Shown piece by piece: positions 9,049 to 17,877 of a stretch of DNA of 41,311 nt (the first letter of the stretch is position 1; the number at the start of each line of letters is the position of its first letter). The position numbers and the translations under genes are program-made. The notes beneath the pieces were generated by a model. That model saw only the letters and a program-made list of their open reading frames with translations. It made no database searches and was not told where the DNA came from. The DNA comes from Gracilariopsis chorda (Eukaryota; Rhodophyta; Florideophyceae; Gracilariales; Gracilariaceae). The stretch lies in NCBI GenBank assembly GCA_003194525.1, contig NBIV01000425.1, positions 1 to 41,311 of the forward strand, in the 5' to 3' direction.

Positions 9049-11397
9049 TCCACTGTTGCTACATCTGTCAGCGAATAGAAGCCGTCCACAAACCATCTCA
9101 AGCATCAAAAACTCGTCATTTTCCGTTACGGCCTGTCATTTTCCAGTTCCATCAGATCAGACTAAAAGACCAGCTCTTGGGAGGTATTATGTCAATAACA
9201 GAAAGAGCTTGATCCACCGAAAATAATCGTGCAGCGACGCGCAAACGAAAATTCTTACAAGAACTGGAAACTTTAGAGCAAATCAGCACTAATACCACGA
9301 CTTTCAATTATCGCCGTTTCTATTGATCATGGTGTCGTTGGGAGGTCATTCTTTGACTAATAGTTCCCTTTGCCGATTGGAACTCCGATAATGGCATTAG
9401 TCAAGTTCTACATATCGTTTCTTCCCACCAATGGGCTTTCTGCAGTCTGAAGTATTTCAAATGATACGATGTTCATAATCCTATGCCTCAATCTGAAGGA
9501 GCGCTCGGCAGACACAAGATTATTGTTCTTGCGTTGAGAGGGTCCTGGGATGCTGTCGGCCACACAGCAGCAATTTGAAAAGTTTTGAAAGTACAAAGTG
9601 CTTACGGATGGCGTCTCATTCTTGGCTTGGCCATGAATAGCCAACAGGCACAAGGGCGGCCGGTGTGCTCGGCATTCTTGCGGAGCGAGTATTTCTCAAC
9701 TACAAAGGAATTTCGAGATATACCACAGATGTTTTTAGTAGTGGTGGTGTTCAATTCTTTCATGGCCGGCGGCTACACGTACTGATCGGAGCGAACGGAG
9801 AGAGAGATGGTGGAAAGAGAGAGAATTTTGCTGAGTTGAATAGTTAGTATGCAGTTGGAATCTGAATTGGTGAGCGACGTCTCGCTGCAGAAATGATCGG
9901 ACCAGAGCATGGACTAGGGGGATGGCTGTGATCAGGGATGGGGCCGTTGATCCATTCTTGATAGAAAGAAATGTAAATCCGCCATGTATCTACCCCATGT
10001 ATCTTTGTGCGTAGCAGTACTTGAAACATCACTACCAGAGTTTTGAGTGGCAGTTATAAATAATACATGACCATCTGGGTGGTAATGTACCGCGCCATGA
10101 GTGTACATTCCAGCATTCTGGAGGGATAGAACACCAGAAGTAGTTTTGCCGAGTTGGAATTGTTCTAGGTTTGTATGGAATCCGTTTCAACATTCGTGAG
10201 TCGGCTGGGGTAACGGATTATACGAAACTTCGGAGTGAAATGTCAACGAGTACAGAATTAATCCTTCGTTTTCTACTGTCATACCGCCTCCTTTCTCCAG
10301 GGCCGTGCTTCTGATCCCAAGTTTTAGTACATTTCTGAAGTATTGAGCACTCTGGTAACAACAATGCAGAAATACCTGACAATCCTAAGCTAGAAGACGG
10401 CAACTGTTGGTCGAACGAACGAGAGAGACTACCACTCATCGAACCAGAGAAAGAAACAGGCGCTAATTAAAAGTATATGGATGCAACCAACAAGAAAGCT
10501 GCGTTTCTAGTGGGTGAATCGCTGATGGGTTGTTCATGGAGCAGAAAGGGATCAGAAGACGCATGGGGGCATTTGCATGGAGACAATGTGAAATATTACC
10601 TTCATTCGACGGACACGTGGTAAACAGCCGTCGGTGAATGCAGGTTTCGCTGGCTCTCTTGGTTTGATCCCTGCAGTCCTCATCGTTGCCGCGACTATCA
10701 TTCTCTGATTTCACCACCTCTACGACACGCATCGACTCATGATTAGACGCTTACTTCCGCTTCATCAACTTTTGAACTTGGGTTTTGTTCAATGTCTACG
10801 GGTTATAATGTCAACAACTGCTTCATTTTATTGATTTGCTTTGTTAGTTCTGAGCTAATTGTACTGGGATCTAATTATCGCTGTCGTACATCTATTCTCG
10901 TTTAATCCAGCAGGAAGTATTGCGACAAAGCCGATCCGAGCGTTGCAAGTAACCAACCACACTGCCTATGACCCTTCACGCCAGAATTTCTGTACCTCTT
11001 TCGTCGTGCTACAGGCCATTGTCTCACAAGGTTTTGCTGTTCATGAAGTTTTTCACGTCTTAAATCATGAGATCTCAAAGCGCAGTTTTTCTTTCTGTGA
11101 AATCTTCTTCAAAGGGTGGTTCTTGTGCTTTTTCTCGTGTTCTGAAGTGCAACAAGTGCGCTTCGTTATGCAACCGCAAAAAGAATTACCACAGAGCAAG
11201 CTGTGTCAAGATCGAAACATCTACATGTCTTAGCTGAATTACCAGCGTCTAAGTCATTGCGCGCCTGCTGCTGTAGCATACTAAGGATATTCACACAACA
11301 AGAACCATGCAAAAAGCACATGCAAACCTCCTGTTCACAAGCGTTTCCCGACGGGAGGACAAGTGCACCAAAAAGAAAAGAGTGACACTTTCTACAA
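9049..11397. other. No gene recognised
   Basis: Both strands hold only short, low-complexity-free reading frames with no motif I recognise. The longest is a plus-strand frame at 10859-11233 (124 codons), which lacks any domain signature or homologous copy elsewhere in the window. I call nothing here. Confidence 0.5.
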
Positions 11398-12257
11398 ACT
11401 CCCGCTCAAAAGCCTACCATGACCACCGTTATTTCATCTCCGGAACAGCGTTCTGCCGCCAGCGCTAAAACCCCATCCGTGTCCACCTGCAAACCCAGCG
11501 CCATACGAGTAGCACCATCCCATTGAATCAATCGTGAAAAACATTACGCAACTTCCTCATCACTAACAACATCCCAAAATCCGCCTGTACTCAACGCCAC
11601 CAACTGTTAATTTTCATTCAAACTGTAGTTGAACACTTCCGGAGTAGGTGGTAAATTCTTTTCCAACAGATTGTCAATGGCACGACCCACGGACAGAATA
11701 CGATTCACTCGATCTTCCAGCACAAAACTACTGTAGCCTCCAGTTCGTGGCATTTGGTCGGGGCGGCCCAGATAGTGGTCTATAGTCAACGTGCCTCCGC
11801 AACCATCCGCTCCAATGACCTTGAAGCTAGAATTTCCCGAATGCGCCACTTGCATAACGTCGCTAAAATCGTTCACACAAATCAAATCCACGGTAATTCC
11901 CAGCACACACAAACTGTCATGGTGGGCGAGCACGATGCGATCTGGTCATTCAAAAGCTTCAGCAACGGGAATTTGCAAAAGCAGAATAGCCAGAAACGTT
12001 TTAGCGGCAACGGCGGGAATCTGCTCAGTGGCATTTCAACCTGCTCCAACTTCATATCCATCGCACACGCGATAGATATGGTCGCCATGATCGCAGAACG
12101 CCGGGTCCTCCTTCTGTTTTGTCCTCGAGCCTTTTAGAGATGTGCACGTGGAGGATACGTCGTTGTGCTCGATTGCGAACAGCACGCGCGGGTAGATCGA
12201 TGTAGGGAGCGGGGACACCTTTGGCGTGAGTGCGAATTCACAGGGCGGGACGACCAC
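11398..12257 (-). pseudogene. PP2C-family Ser/Thr phosphatase-like pseudogene, copy 2
   Basis: The most complete of the four copies. From 12257 leftwards: K-Q-K-E-D-P-A-F (the E-D metal-binding motif), V-C-D-G-Y-E (D-G-H with H changed to Y), A-H-S-G-N-S and T-I-D-H-Y. Then come I-L-S-V-G-R-A-I-D (LSRAIGD box) and L-S-T-G-G-F-W-D-V-V-S-D-E-E-V-A (canonical D-G-x-W-D, with D changed to G). The C-terminal strand A-A-E-R-C-S-G-D-E-I-T-V-V-M-V-G-F has the expected G-S-x-D-N-I-T-V-I-V pattern and ends with a stop. At least three internal stops and two frameshifts make it non-functional. Catalytic substitutions at D-G-H and D-G show relaxed selection. Confidence 0.78.
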
Positions 12258-12812
12258 CCTTGGACGTGGACGTTGTCGATTTCGAAGGCGCGATTGATGG
12301 AAGATACGCAGGAGTGGAATTCATGGTGGGTAGAGCGGTGGGTGACGGAAGCGGATTTTCGTTTTGGGAGGGTGAGACGATGGGCGGAGCAGCGCGACGC
12401 GCGCCGACATGTGGATCAACATGCCGCGGAGCTTTGGACCATCGCGCTGTACTATTTGCCACGTGGAATCGTGGAAAACCCGCTCATATGCGCACCGTAG
12501 CACGGGCCGTGATTGGCTTATGTGGGAAGGAACGCCAACACGTGGCGCAGCCGGGCGCGATTGCCGTAAAGCGCAGCCCGTCTCTCCGTTCCATGAGCAC
12601 CGCGTCCGCAGTAAACGCGCATCGCCCTCGCACAATGCGGCCGCCGTCCCACTACCGCCGTCGCACGTCTCCTCCCCACGATTTGTTCTGATCCTCCGCC
12701 CACCAATTCCACTCACACCGCTGTCGCGTCGCTGGTCGAATCTCGCGTTTCCCACTGTATACCCCTCGACAAGTTTTTCTTCCGCGCAAGAATCATCTTC
12801 ACCTTCCCGAAC
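12258..12812 (-). promoter_or_regulatory. Upstream region of PP2C-like copy 2
   Basis: Homologous to 2201-2842. The conserved blocks are CCACGTGG near 12459, GTGATTGGCTTA near 12509 and CGCCAACACGTGGCGCA near 12533. Similarity runs out near 12812, after the shared CGACAAG...TCATCTTC segment. The region is GC-rich and open in several frames; open length alone is weak evidence of coding there. Confidence 0.45.
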
Positions 12813-14555
12813 AACCGCCACATCGTTTTCGATAACGGTAAGCGTCACCACACACACCTTGCTCCCTGCCCGATGTACCGTAGCTCTTCCCATCTTTCAA
12901 GCCATGTTCTCGCAATTACCAACGATGACAACGCCCAGGAGGACGGGGCTCGAATACGCCGGAGAAGCATCTTCGAGGTCGGTATGTGGCCGTCTCGGAG
13001 AAATCGTAATCGGCAATGAGAAATTTGAGGTAGACGCAATAATATGCTTCTTTGGCCCCTGTGCAATACATTTGCGCACGGCAGGGGCATTTGACATCAA
13101 TCATGACATAAATCCTTTCAAGTACCTTCCGCAATGTATATCACATCGCTGTTCTGCCATTCGAAACAAAACTGCTACTCCAAACAGTTGGGCACGTATC
13201 GGTTCATAGTTCGAACGTAACACAACGGCACTGGATTTCAAGCGAAAATGACACACCGGCATTACAATTCAAGTAACAGAGACAAGATTTAGTCGTTTAT
13301 AGTGGCACGCACATGTTCTTAAGCCATTTCAAGCTGTCTCGACTATTCAGTGCTAGGCTTTGGCATACCTTTAGAACCGAACAGTCTAACATACGCCATC
13401 CACCGAGTTGCAGCATCGAAATGTCGGTTAGCAGCTGGTCACACGTGAAATTCTCCAGTTTGGACTTTGGCCGGCATTTCGTAGTTTAGAAATAAATATG
13501 ATGGTCGCTGACTAGGTTATGAACAGAAAGTCTCGTAACTGGCTGAGGATATTAGAGAACTGTTCCCTGAGGCGCAGGTAAAGAATTTGTAGAAGAGCTG
13601 GGAGTGGTGCGATATAAGCGTATCCAACGAAACTAATCACATTATGCAAGTATATGAAACGCGAATCGGACGGAACAGACGATGTAACATGGAAAAGGCA
13701 AGATCAGTGGAGGAAGAGAAGATCAGCGAGGTCAAAAACGGATATAGAAAAGAGCACCTTGTTGCGAGTGCAAAAGATCGACGGGACGGGAAAGAGATAG
13801 ATAGATAGATACGGCGATGTTTGCATGCGTGAGCGCCGCCACCAGTTTATCAAGAACGGTTGTTGTGAGACTGAATTGCAAGCGCAGCACCAAGTTGCTG
13901 ATCAATAAACGGTTGTCGTGGCATTGAAATGCGTGGATCGCTTTACGAAGATACTAAAAAGATAACGAAGATAGCTGACCAGGTGAGAATCTGCGCCCTC
14001 GGTGCCATTTTGGGACTTCAAACTCCCAACTTTAATGCCAAGAACCGCCAGGCCACGTTGAAACTCACAAGGCAGCGAAAACAAACAGATTGCTCGGTTT
14101 CAGAGAACACCTGTGGTAGATCGGCCTTGGAAAACTTGCCGTCGGCCCAAAACATCTCTTAGCTCTCCACCCACGTAGCAAAGCTCAAATTATACTACTT
14201 TTGCGGTTTCCTGGAAGATCCGTTAGCCCATGACGAAAGGTTTCGATTGTTCAAGCTCGTTGTATTAAAAATATAGTTGTTCAATTGTAAATGTTTGAGT
14301 ATTTTCCGTGAAATATTGCGATAAAGACAAAAGTAGCTCTTTCTTTACTACGTGAACCGAAGCCATGAAGAAAGTTGATAAGCGAAGAACTAAGAAGAAG
14401 AAGGTCGACTGCGAAAGATGGGCTTTATCGCATAGAAAGGAATTCAAAAACTCGATCGCGTTCCAACCGTGGGTCCGAATCCTGAACTCTAGAAAACCCG
14501 TATTGCCTTCTATATTTCTTCAACAACTTGCCCCATATTTCCCTAGCATCAGTCT
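12813..14555. other. No gene recognised; (TAGA)n microsatellite near 13795-13811
   Basis: No supported gene. A plus-strand frame of 266 codons (12409-13209) crosses from the PP2C control region into this interval. Its first half is not conserved in frame between the two homologous copies, and its second half has no recognisable motif. A short GATA/TAGA tetranucleotide run lies at about 13795-13811. Confidence 0.45.
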
Positions 14556-14652
14556 GAAGGAACATCTTCTTTCCATGCGTATGGAAACGACGAAAATCAG
14601 ACCTAGATGGGCGCAATCCCAGGGATCAGTCAACAAAGAGAACATCCAGCGA

Positions 14653-14904
14653 TCAGTAGCATAATATTAGCACAGGAGGGGAACCCGAGGACCGCCATGA
14701 AAGAGATCCTACGGAAGTGAGATCCACTTCCGATGGTGCTGTAGACGGTGGACTAATCCTGCATCGACAGGGAAGGACATCCCTTGAAAACAGCTTTAGA
14801 GAAACTGCTCTCATTATGTACCTGACGGTGCACCGGCGGTGGCAGCGGTTGTGCCGCACTTCACGCTTGATTTCTTGTATTCTGTTCTTCAGAAAAGAGA
14901 ACAT
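14653..14904 (-). CDS. Hypothetical protein with CHRRC motif, left copy
   Basis: I do not recognise the family. The 83-residue reading starts at the ATG at 14904, the same position as the start in the right copy and about 120 nt downstream of the TATA box. Visible features are a basic helical N-terminus (F-L-K-N-R-I-Q-E-I-K), N-R-C-H-R-R-C around residues 22-28, S-L-K-L-F-S-R-D-V-L-P-C-R near 39-51, and a Ser/Gly/Pro C-terminus. It may be a first exon, a small protein, or a relic of a non-autonomous element. Conservation with the right copy in sense and spacing is the only support for coding. Confidence 0.35.
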   Translation of the reverse strand: MFSFLKNRIQEIKREVRHNRCHRRCTVRYIMRAVSLKLFSRDVLPCRCRISPPSTAPSEVDLTSVGSLSWRSSGSPPVLILCY

Positions 14905-15020
14905 GTTGGACAATGTCAAAAGGCGTGAAGGTAGCTGAAAAAGGTATTGGTCGGTGAGGTAGGTATCTGGGGCGGTTCAAGTTGTCCGATCAGCTGGGCA
15001 GCGAAGAGTTGAGGGCTTTC

Positions 15021-15028
15021 CTTTTATA
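15021..15028 (-). promoter_or_regulatory. TATA box of left gene-like unit
   Basis: TATAAAAG on the minus strand, followed by a pyrimidine-rich initiator-like stretch and then the conserved leader. In the right copy the equivalent position reads TTCACAAGG, so the TATA box is lost there. Confidence 0.5.
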
Positions 15029-16004
15029 GTGTCGCCGGTGCCCTTTACAACGTATTACGGGGAAATCAATTATTGATCCCCAAGCTGTGCTTGATTGAAA
15101 ACCAATTGGGGGCTGACAAGTGGGAATGGTGTCATTCATTAGCCTGCCACGCTGGCAGCAAAAGTAACGCTGATAACCGAAACATCCTCTGTCGATATCG
15201 AGTGCAACAAATAATCTATTCCATTGAACAGATTCAAGGAGGTTCTTGGAAGCAGACAGTGTTTAAGCATTCATTTGCTAAGACAATATAAACTGTGTAC
15301 ATTATTTTAAATAGGTTAAAGATGCCATTGGCTCTACTCTACGTCTATTTCTGTTCTGGCAGAGTACGAGGGCAGAATAATTGACATATCTGCACCCCAG
15401 ATTCAGCTATATTGCTAGCGCTGCTCATAGGACAGCAGAAAGATTGGCTTTCTTACCAAGACAAACAGGCAAGCGACGAATTCACCGCTGAAGAGGTGAA
15501 AAAGTTCTGCCTAACTGACAGTAGAAGAGTAGCCAGCGGCCAAATCTCTCGTGTTTCAGTAGTCTGGCACTGACACCATGATCGTTCACTAGAATCCCGC
15601 ATACACGCGGATGCGGATGCTTGAGCAACCATACTATGCCTTTCATACAAATGTTTCTATGTAGAACACAGCCGGTAAACCGGTTTCGAGCTCTGCTCAC
15701 TGAGAAAACAGCACACCCATAGATGAAATATCTGCCCGGAATCTGCTATAGCTGTTTGTTAGGCACAGAAGCACCCACTTGAAAGGGGAAGAGAGAGCAT
15801 CTGACTCACGGAACAATCGGTTTCTCTGACTCAGTCCAGGCTTTCACAGAGCTTACGAGGCGTAAGTTACGAAGGAAATTTGCAAACTTTCCCTTAGCAC
15901 CGTGACAGTCGTGACTCCCATTCCACACAGCAAGCAGCGAGAGAGACAAAAGCAAAATCAAAGCTCAAATGGCGCAAATGCGTTTATCCTTGCTGTGGCG
16001 TATT

Positions 16005-16210
16005 TGTAAGAGACGTTCGGCGGAAGTTCGTGATCGTGGCGCGTCCCTCTTTGAGGTCTGCCGGACGACTTGTTAAATTGTAACACTGTCCGTCAGGGCA
16101 GATATCGGCTGAGAGCGGAGACACATGTACGTGGCTGGGAGCAGAGACACATCTACGTGTCTGCTGGGAACGAAGACACCTCTACGTGTCTAAATCTATG
16201 TTCTATTACA
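16005..16210 (+). mobile_element. Solo LTR (206 bp) inside repeat copy A
   Basis: The segment starts TGTAAGAG and ends CTATTACA (5-bp inverted TGTAA/TTACA). It is flanked by the 5-bp direct repeat GTATT (16000-16004 and 16211-16215). Repeat copy B at 36265-36285 shows the same flanks joined without it (complement reads GGCGTATGACTTTCAATAG), giving an empty-site control. No internal coding region remains, so this is the product of LTR-LTR recombination or a very short non-autonomous element. Strand is arbitrary. Confidence 0.85.
16115..16190 (+). repeat. Three tandem ~31-bp units with short palindromes inside the solo LTR
   Basis: Three imperfect units of the form GGGAGCAGAGACACATCTACGTGTC occur in a row. 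Each contains the small inverted repeat AGACAC...GTGTCT, able to form a hairpin. Such arrays in LTRs are often enhancer-like, but that role is not shown here. Confidence 0.6.
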
Positions 16211-16255
16211 GTATTACTCTCAATAGAATTCTATTCGAGCTAAAACTACCAGTCC

Positions 16256-16311
16256 GCAGTGGTGCGGTAAAGGTTATGGAACCATTGGTACCGCGGTTAC
16301 CACACCACTGC
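16256..16311 (+). repeat. Inverted repeat (15-bp arms) in repeat copy A
   Basis: GCAGTGGTGCGGTAA (16256-16270) pairs with TTACCACACCACTGC (16297-16311) with one wobble. The intervening bases are absent from copy B, so this palindrome arose or was lost after the copies separated. Confidence 0.6.
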
Positions 16312-16660
16312 TATGGTGTTGACATGGCGAACCATTGAAGCGCCGTGAAAGCTGGCAAGCTCTGTCTGCCCTTGTTCAGGACAGCCTGGCCTATGGCCTA
16401 ATCAACTCAGCATAAAAAGAACCGGTTTCATCCTGACACCTTCCAGCTCTTCACTGCGTCGCTGCACGGCCGCCGCAAGGGCCGCCGCGGTCCTTCCCTT
16501 AGGACCCACCCCTCCTCCGTCATACTTGGATGAGGCCGATTCAGTCGTAACTGCTTCCCCCCAACCACAGGTTCTGGATCAAGAGAGGGGATTATTCTCT
16601 TTCGAAGGGGCTTTTTCCCTTCTAGGCGCGGGAAGACCAAGCACTTGCTTCTGGTTGAGA

Positions 16661-16934
16661 TTCATGTGTGCCCACGTCTTTGGAGGACTCTCCGTGTTAG
16701 AATGTTAGCTTGTGTTGCCGAGAGTGTGATAAGTTTTGCTGCAGCGACGATTAGCGCGGCATCCAACGAGTAACCTGCTTGGCTATAGTGGATTGTGTTT
16801 TCTACCCACACAAACTTCTCGTCTCCTCTAAATCCCAGGAATGGCGACGTTCCCACTTTTCAAAGACCCAAATGGTTTTCAAACAGCGAGACCGGTGAGT
16901 CAATATTTGAAAATTTCGCCTAATGGCCTGTTGA
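16661..16934. other. Short spacer, nothing recognised
   Basis: Between repeat copy A and the right gene-like unit I see no feature that I can support. Confidence 0.4.
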
Positions 16935-17404
16935 AATGGCAGCAGCGGCGTTTCACAAGGAAAGCTCTCAATTCTTCACCCCCAGCTAACCGGACAACTT
17001 GAACCGTCTCCGATACCTATCCCACTGATCAACACCCCCATTTCCAGCTCACTTCGTGCTTTGTGACGCATTGCTCAACATGATCTCTTTCCTAAAGAAG
17101 CGAATATACGAAACCAAGAGTGAACTGCGACGCAACTGCTGCCACCGCCGGTGCGCAGCATGGTGTATTTTGAGGGCCGCTTCCTTAAATCTCTATTCAA
17201 AGGAAATTCTTCCGTGCCGAAGCCGCACTAATCTGCCTTATACGGCGCAATCGGAATTGGATCCCACTTCCTTGGGACCACTTTCATGCCGATCCTCTGG
17301 TTCCCATCCTGTTTTAAATATTGTGCTATTGATCGCTGGTTCTTCGCTTGGGTTGCTGATCCCTGAAATCCCAAGCATTTAGATCTGATTGTCGTCGTTA
17401 TCAC
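16935..17404 (+). other. Gene-like repeat unit, right copy (split by the gypsy element)
   Basis: Inverted match to 14556-15045. The ATG at 17080 opens about 100 codons (M-I-S-F-L-K-K-R, C-C-H-R-R-C, Y-S-K-E-I-L-P-C-R) running to 17382. The homologous sequence resumes after the gypsy element at 23005 and ends near 23046 (matching 14556-14600), so the insertion split this copy. The left copy provides the uninterrupted arrangement across the gypsy target site. Confidence 0.55.
17080..17382 (+). CDS. Hypothetical protein with CHRRC motif, right copy
   Basis: Unrecognised. It aligns from the initiator Met with the left copy, with conservative replacements throughout the first ~75 residues. The matched TATA box upstream is degenerate (TTCACAAGG) and the downstream part of the unit is separated by the gypsy element, so this copy is probably silent. 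The C-terminal extension after S-S-G-S-H-P-V-L reads through what may be an intron (GTTTTAAATATT...CATTTAG). Confidence 0.3.
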   Translation: MISFLKKRIYETKSELRRNCCHRRCAAWCILRAASLNLYSKEILPCRSRTNLPYTAQSELDPTSLGPLSCRSSGSHPVLNIVLLIAGSSLGLLIPEIPSI

Positions 17405-17849
17405 TGTTGATCAGAACAGGGTTGCAGAGTGCGATGACGTGAGTGCAGTAGCGCAGGCAACAGGAACAGGCACAAGGACCCCGGATCTCCTCTCCAGGAT
17501 GCCCCCGATCACTGCTCTTCTGCGGGTGATCGGTCTTTTTATACTTCGTACGACAGCTCTGCATTTTTGTGCTACTCCGTGTAGTACAGGATTTCTAGCT
17601 GTTCTATACAATAAAGAATACGTTCTCTTGTGTACGTCTAGCTTGAACGGTTCTTGCTCAAACGTTCTCACGTCGCTGTTGGCGTGCTGCTCTCTCTGCA
17701 GCAGGGCACGCCTCCTTCAAGCCTTTCTTTTCCTAAGCTTTCCTGCGGTACAAAGCTCACGGTTCTGTGTAACGTAGTGAAGCTTCTTCTGCAAGTTGCT
17801 TTCGCTTCGGACATCCAGCCGTTCGAAATGATACTCGCTAACATCAACA
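17405..17849 (-). repeat. 3' LTR of gypsy element (445 bp)
   Basis: Identical by eye to 22555-22999. In element orientation a TATA box TATAAAAAG (complement of 17535-17543) is followed by a perfect 8-bp inverted repeat (CCGATCAC/GTGATCGG, 17505-17512 and 17526-17533). That is about where the transcript would begin. Confidence 0.95.
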
Positions 17850-17858
17850 GTCCCCCAT
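17850..17858 (-). promoter_or_regulatory. Polypurine tract of gypsy element
   Basis: In element orientation the sequence TATGGGGGAC directly precedes the 3' LTR; the G-run is the likely plus-strand primer site. Confidence 0.6.
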
Positions 17859-17877
17859 AGCCAGCCTCCGTGGTTGG

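Larger units (their letters stand above)
14556..15045 (-). other. Gene-like repeat unit, left copy (with TATA box)
   Basis: About 490 bp matching, in inverted orientation and at roughly 70% by eye, the unit at 16935-17404 plus 23005-23046. A TATA box (TATAAAAG, complement of 15021-15028) precedes a conserved leader. The ATG at 14904 opens 83 codons: M-F-S-F-L-K-N-R, then C-H-R-R-C, then S-R-D-V-L-P-C-R. Differences from the other copy are largely conservative (F/Y, R/K, D/E, V/I), which suggests past selection on a protein. The shared block continues beyond the first stop (14653). A GT...TAG segment at 14673-14603 could be an intron, but joining phase is ambiguous. Function unknown. Confidence 0.5.
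15370..16660 (+). repeat. ~1 kb TATA-bearing dispersed repeat, copy A (LTR-like)
   Basis: This noncoding unit matches 35880-36893 in inverted orientation over its whole length, apart from a 211-bp insertion (the solo LTR plus one copy of its target duplication, 16005-16215). On the plus strand it starts around TGACATATCTGC and ends GGGAAGACCAAGCA (TG...CA). A TATA-like CATAAAAAG lies near 16412, followed ~30 bp later by CAGCTCTTCACTG. The layout fits a U3-R-U5 structure, so a ~1 kb solo LTR is likely. I could not find a target duplication at these ends, and a promoter-bearing repeat of another kind is possible. The palindrome AATAGAATTCTATT (near 16222) is shared by both copies. Confidence 0.6.

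Noticed and set aside
10740..10800. Short similarity to the left LINE end (CTTCATCAAC ... TGTTCAATGT)
   Set aside because: Too short, and flanks do not extend the match; could be chance.
12409..13209. Plus-strand frame of 266 codons
   Set aside because: The first half lies over the PP2C upstream block. In the homologous region at 2480-2890 the equivalent frame is broken and shifted by indels, so it is not conserved as protein. No motif in the second half.
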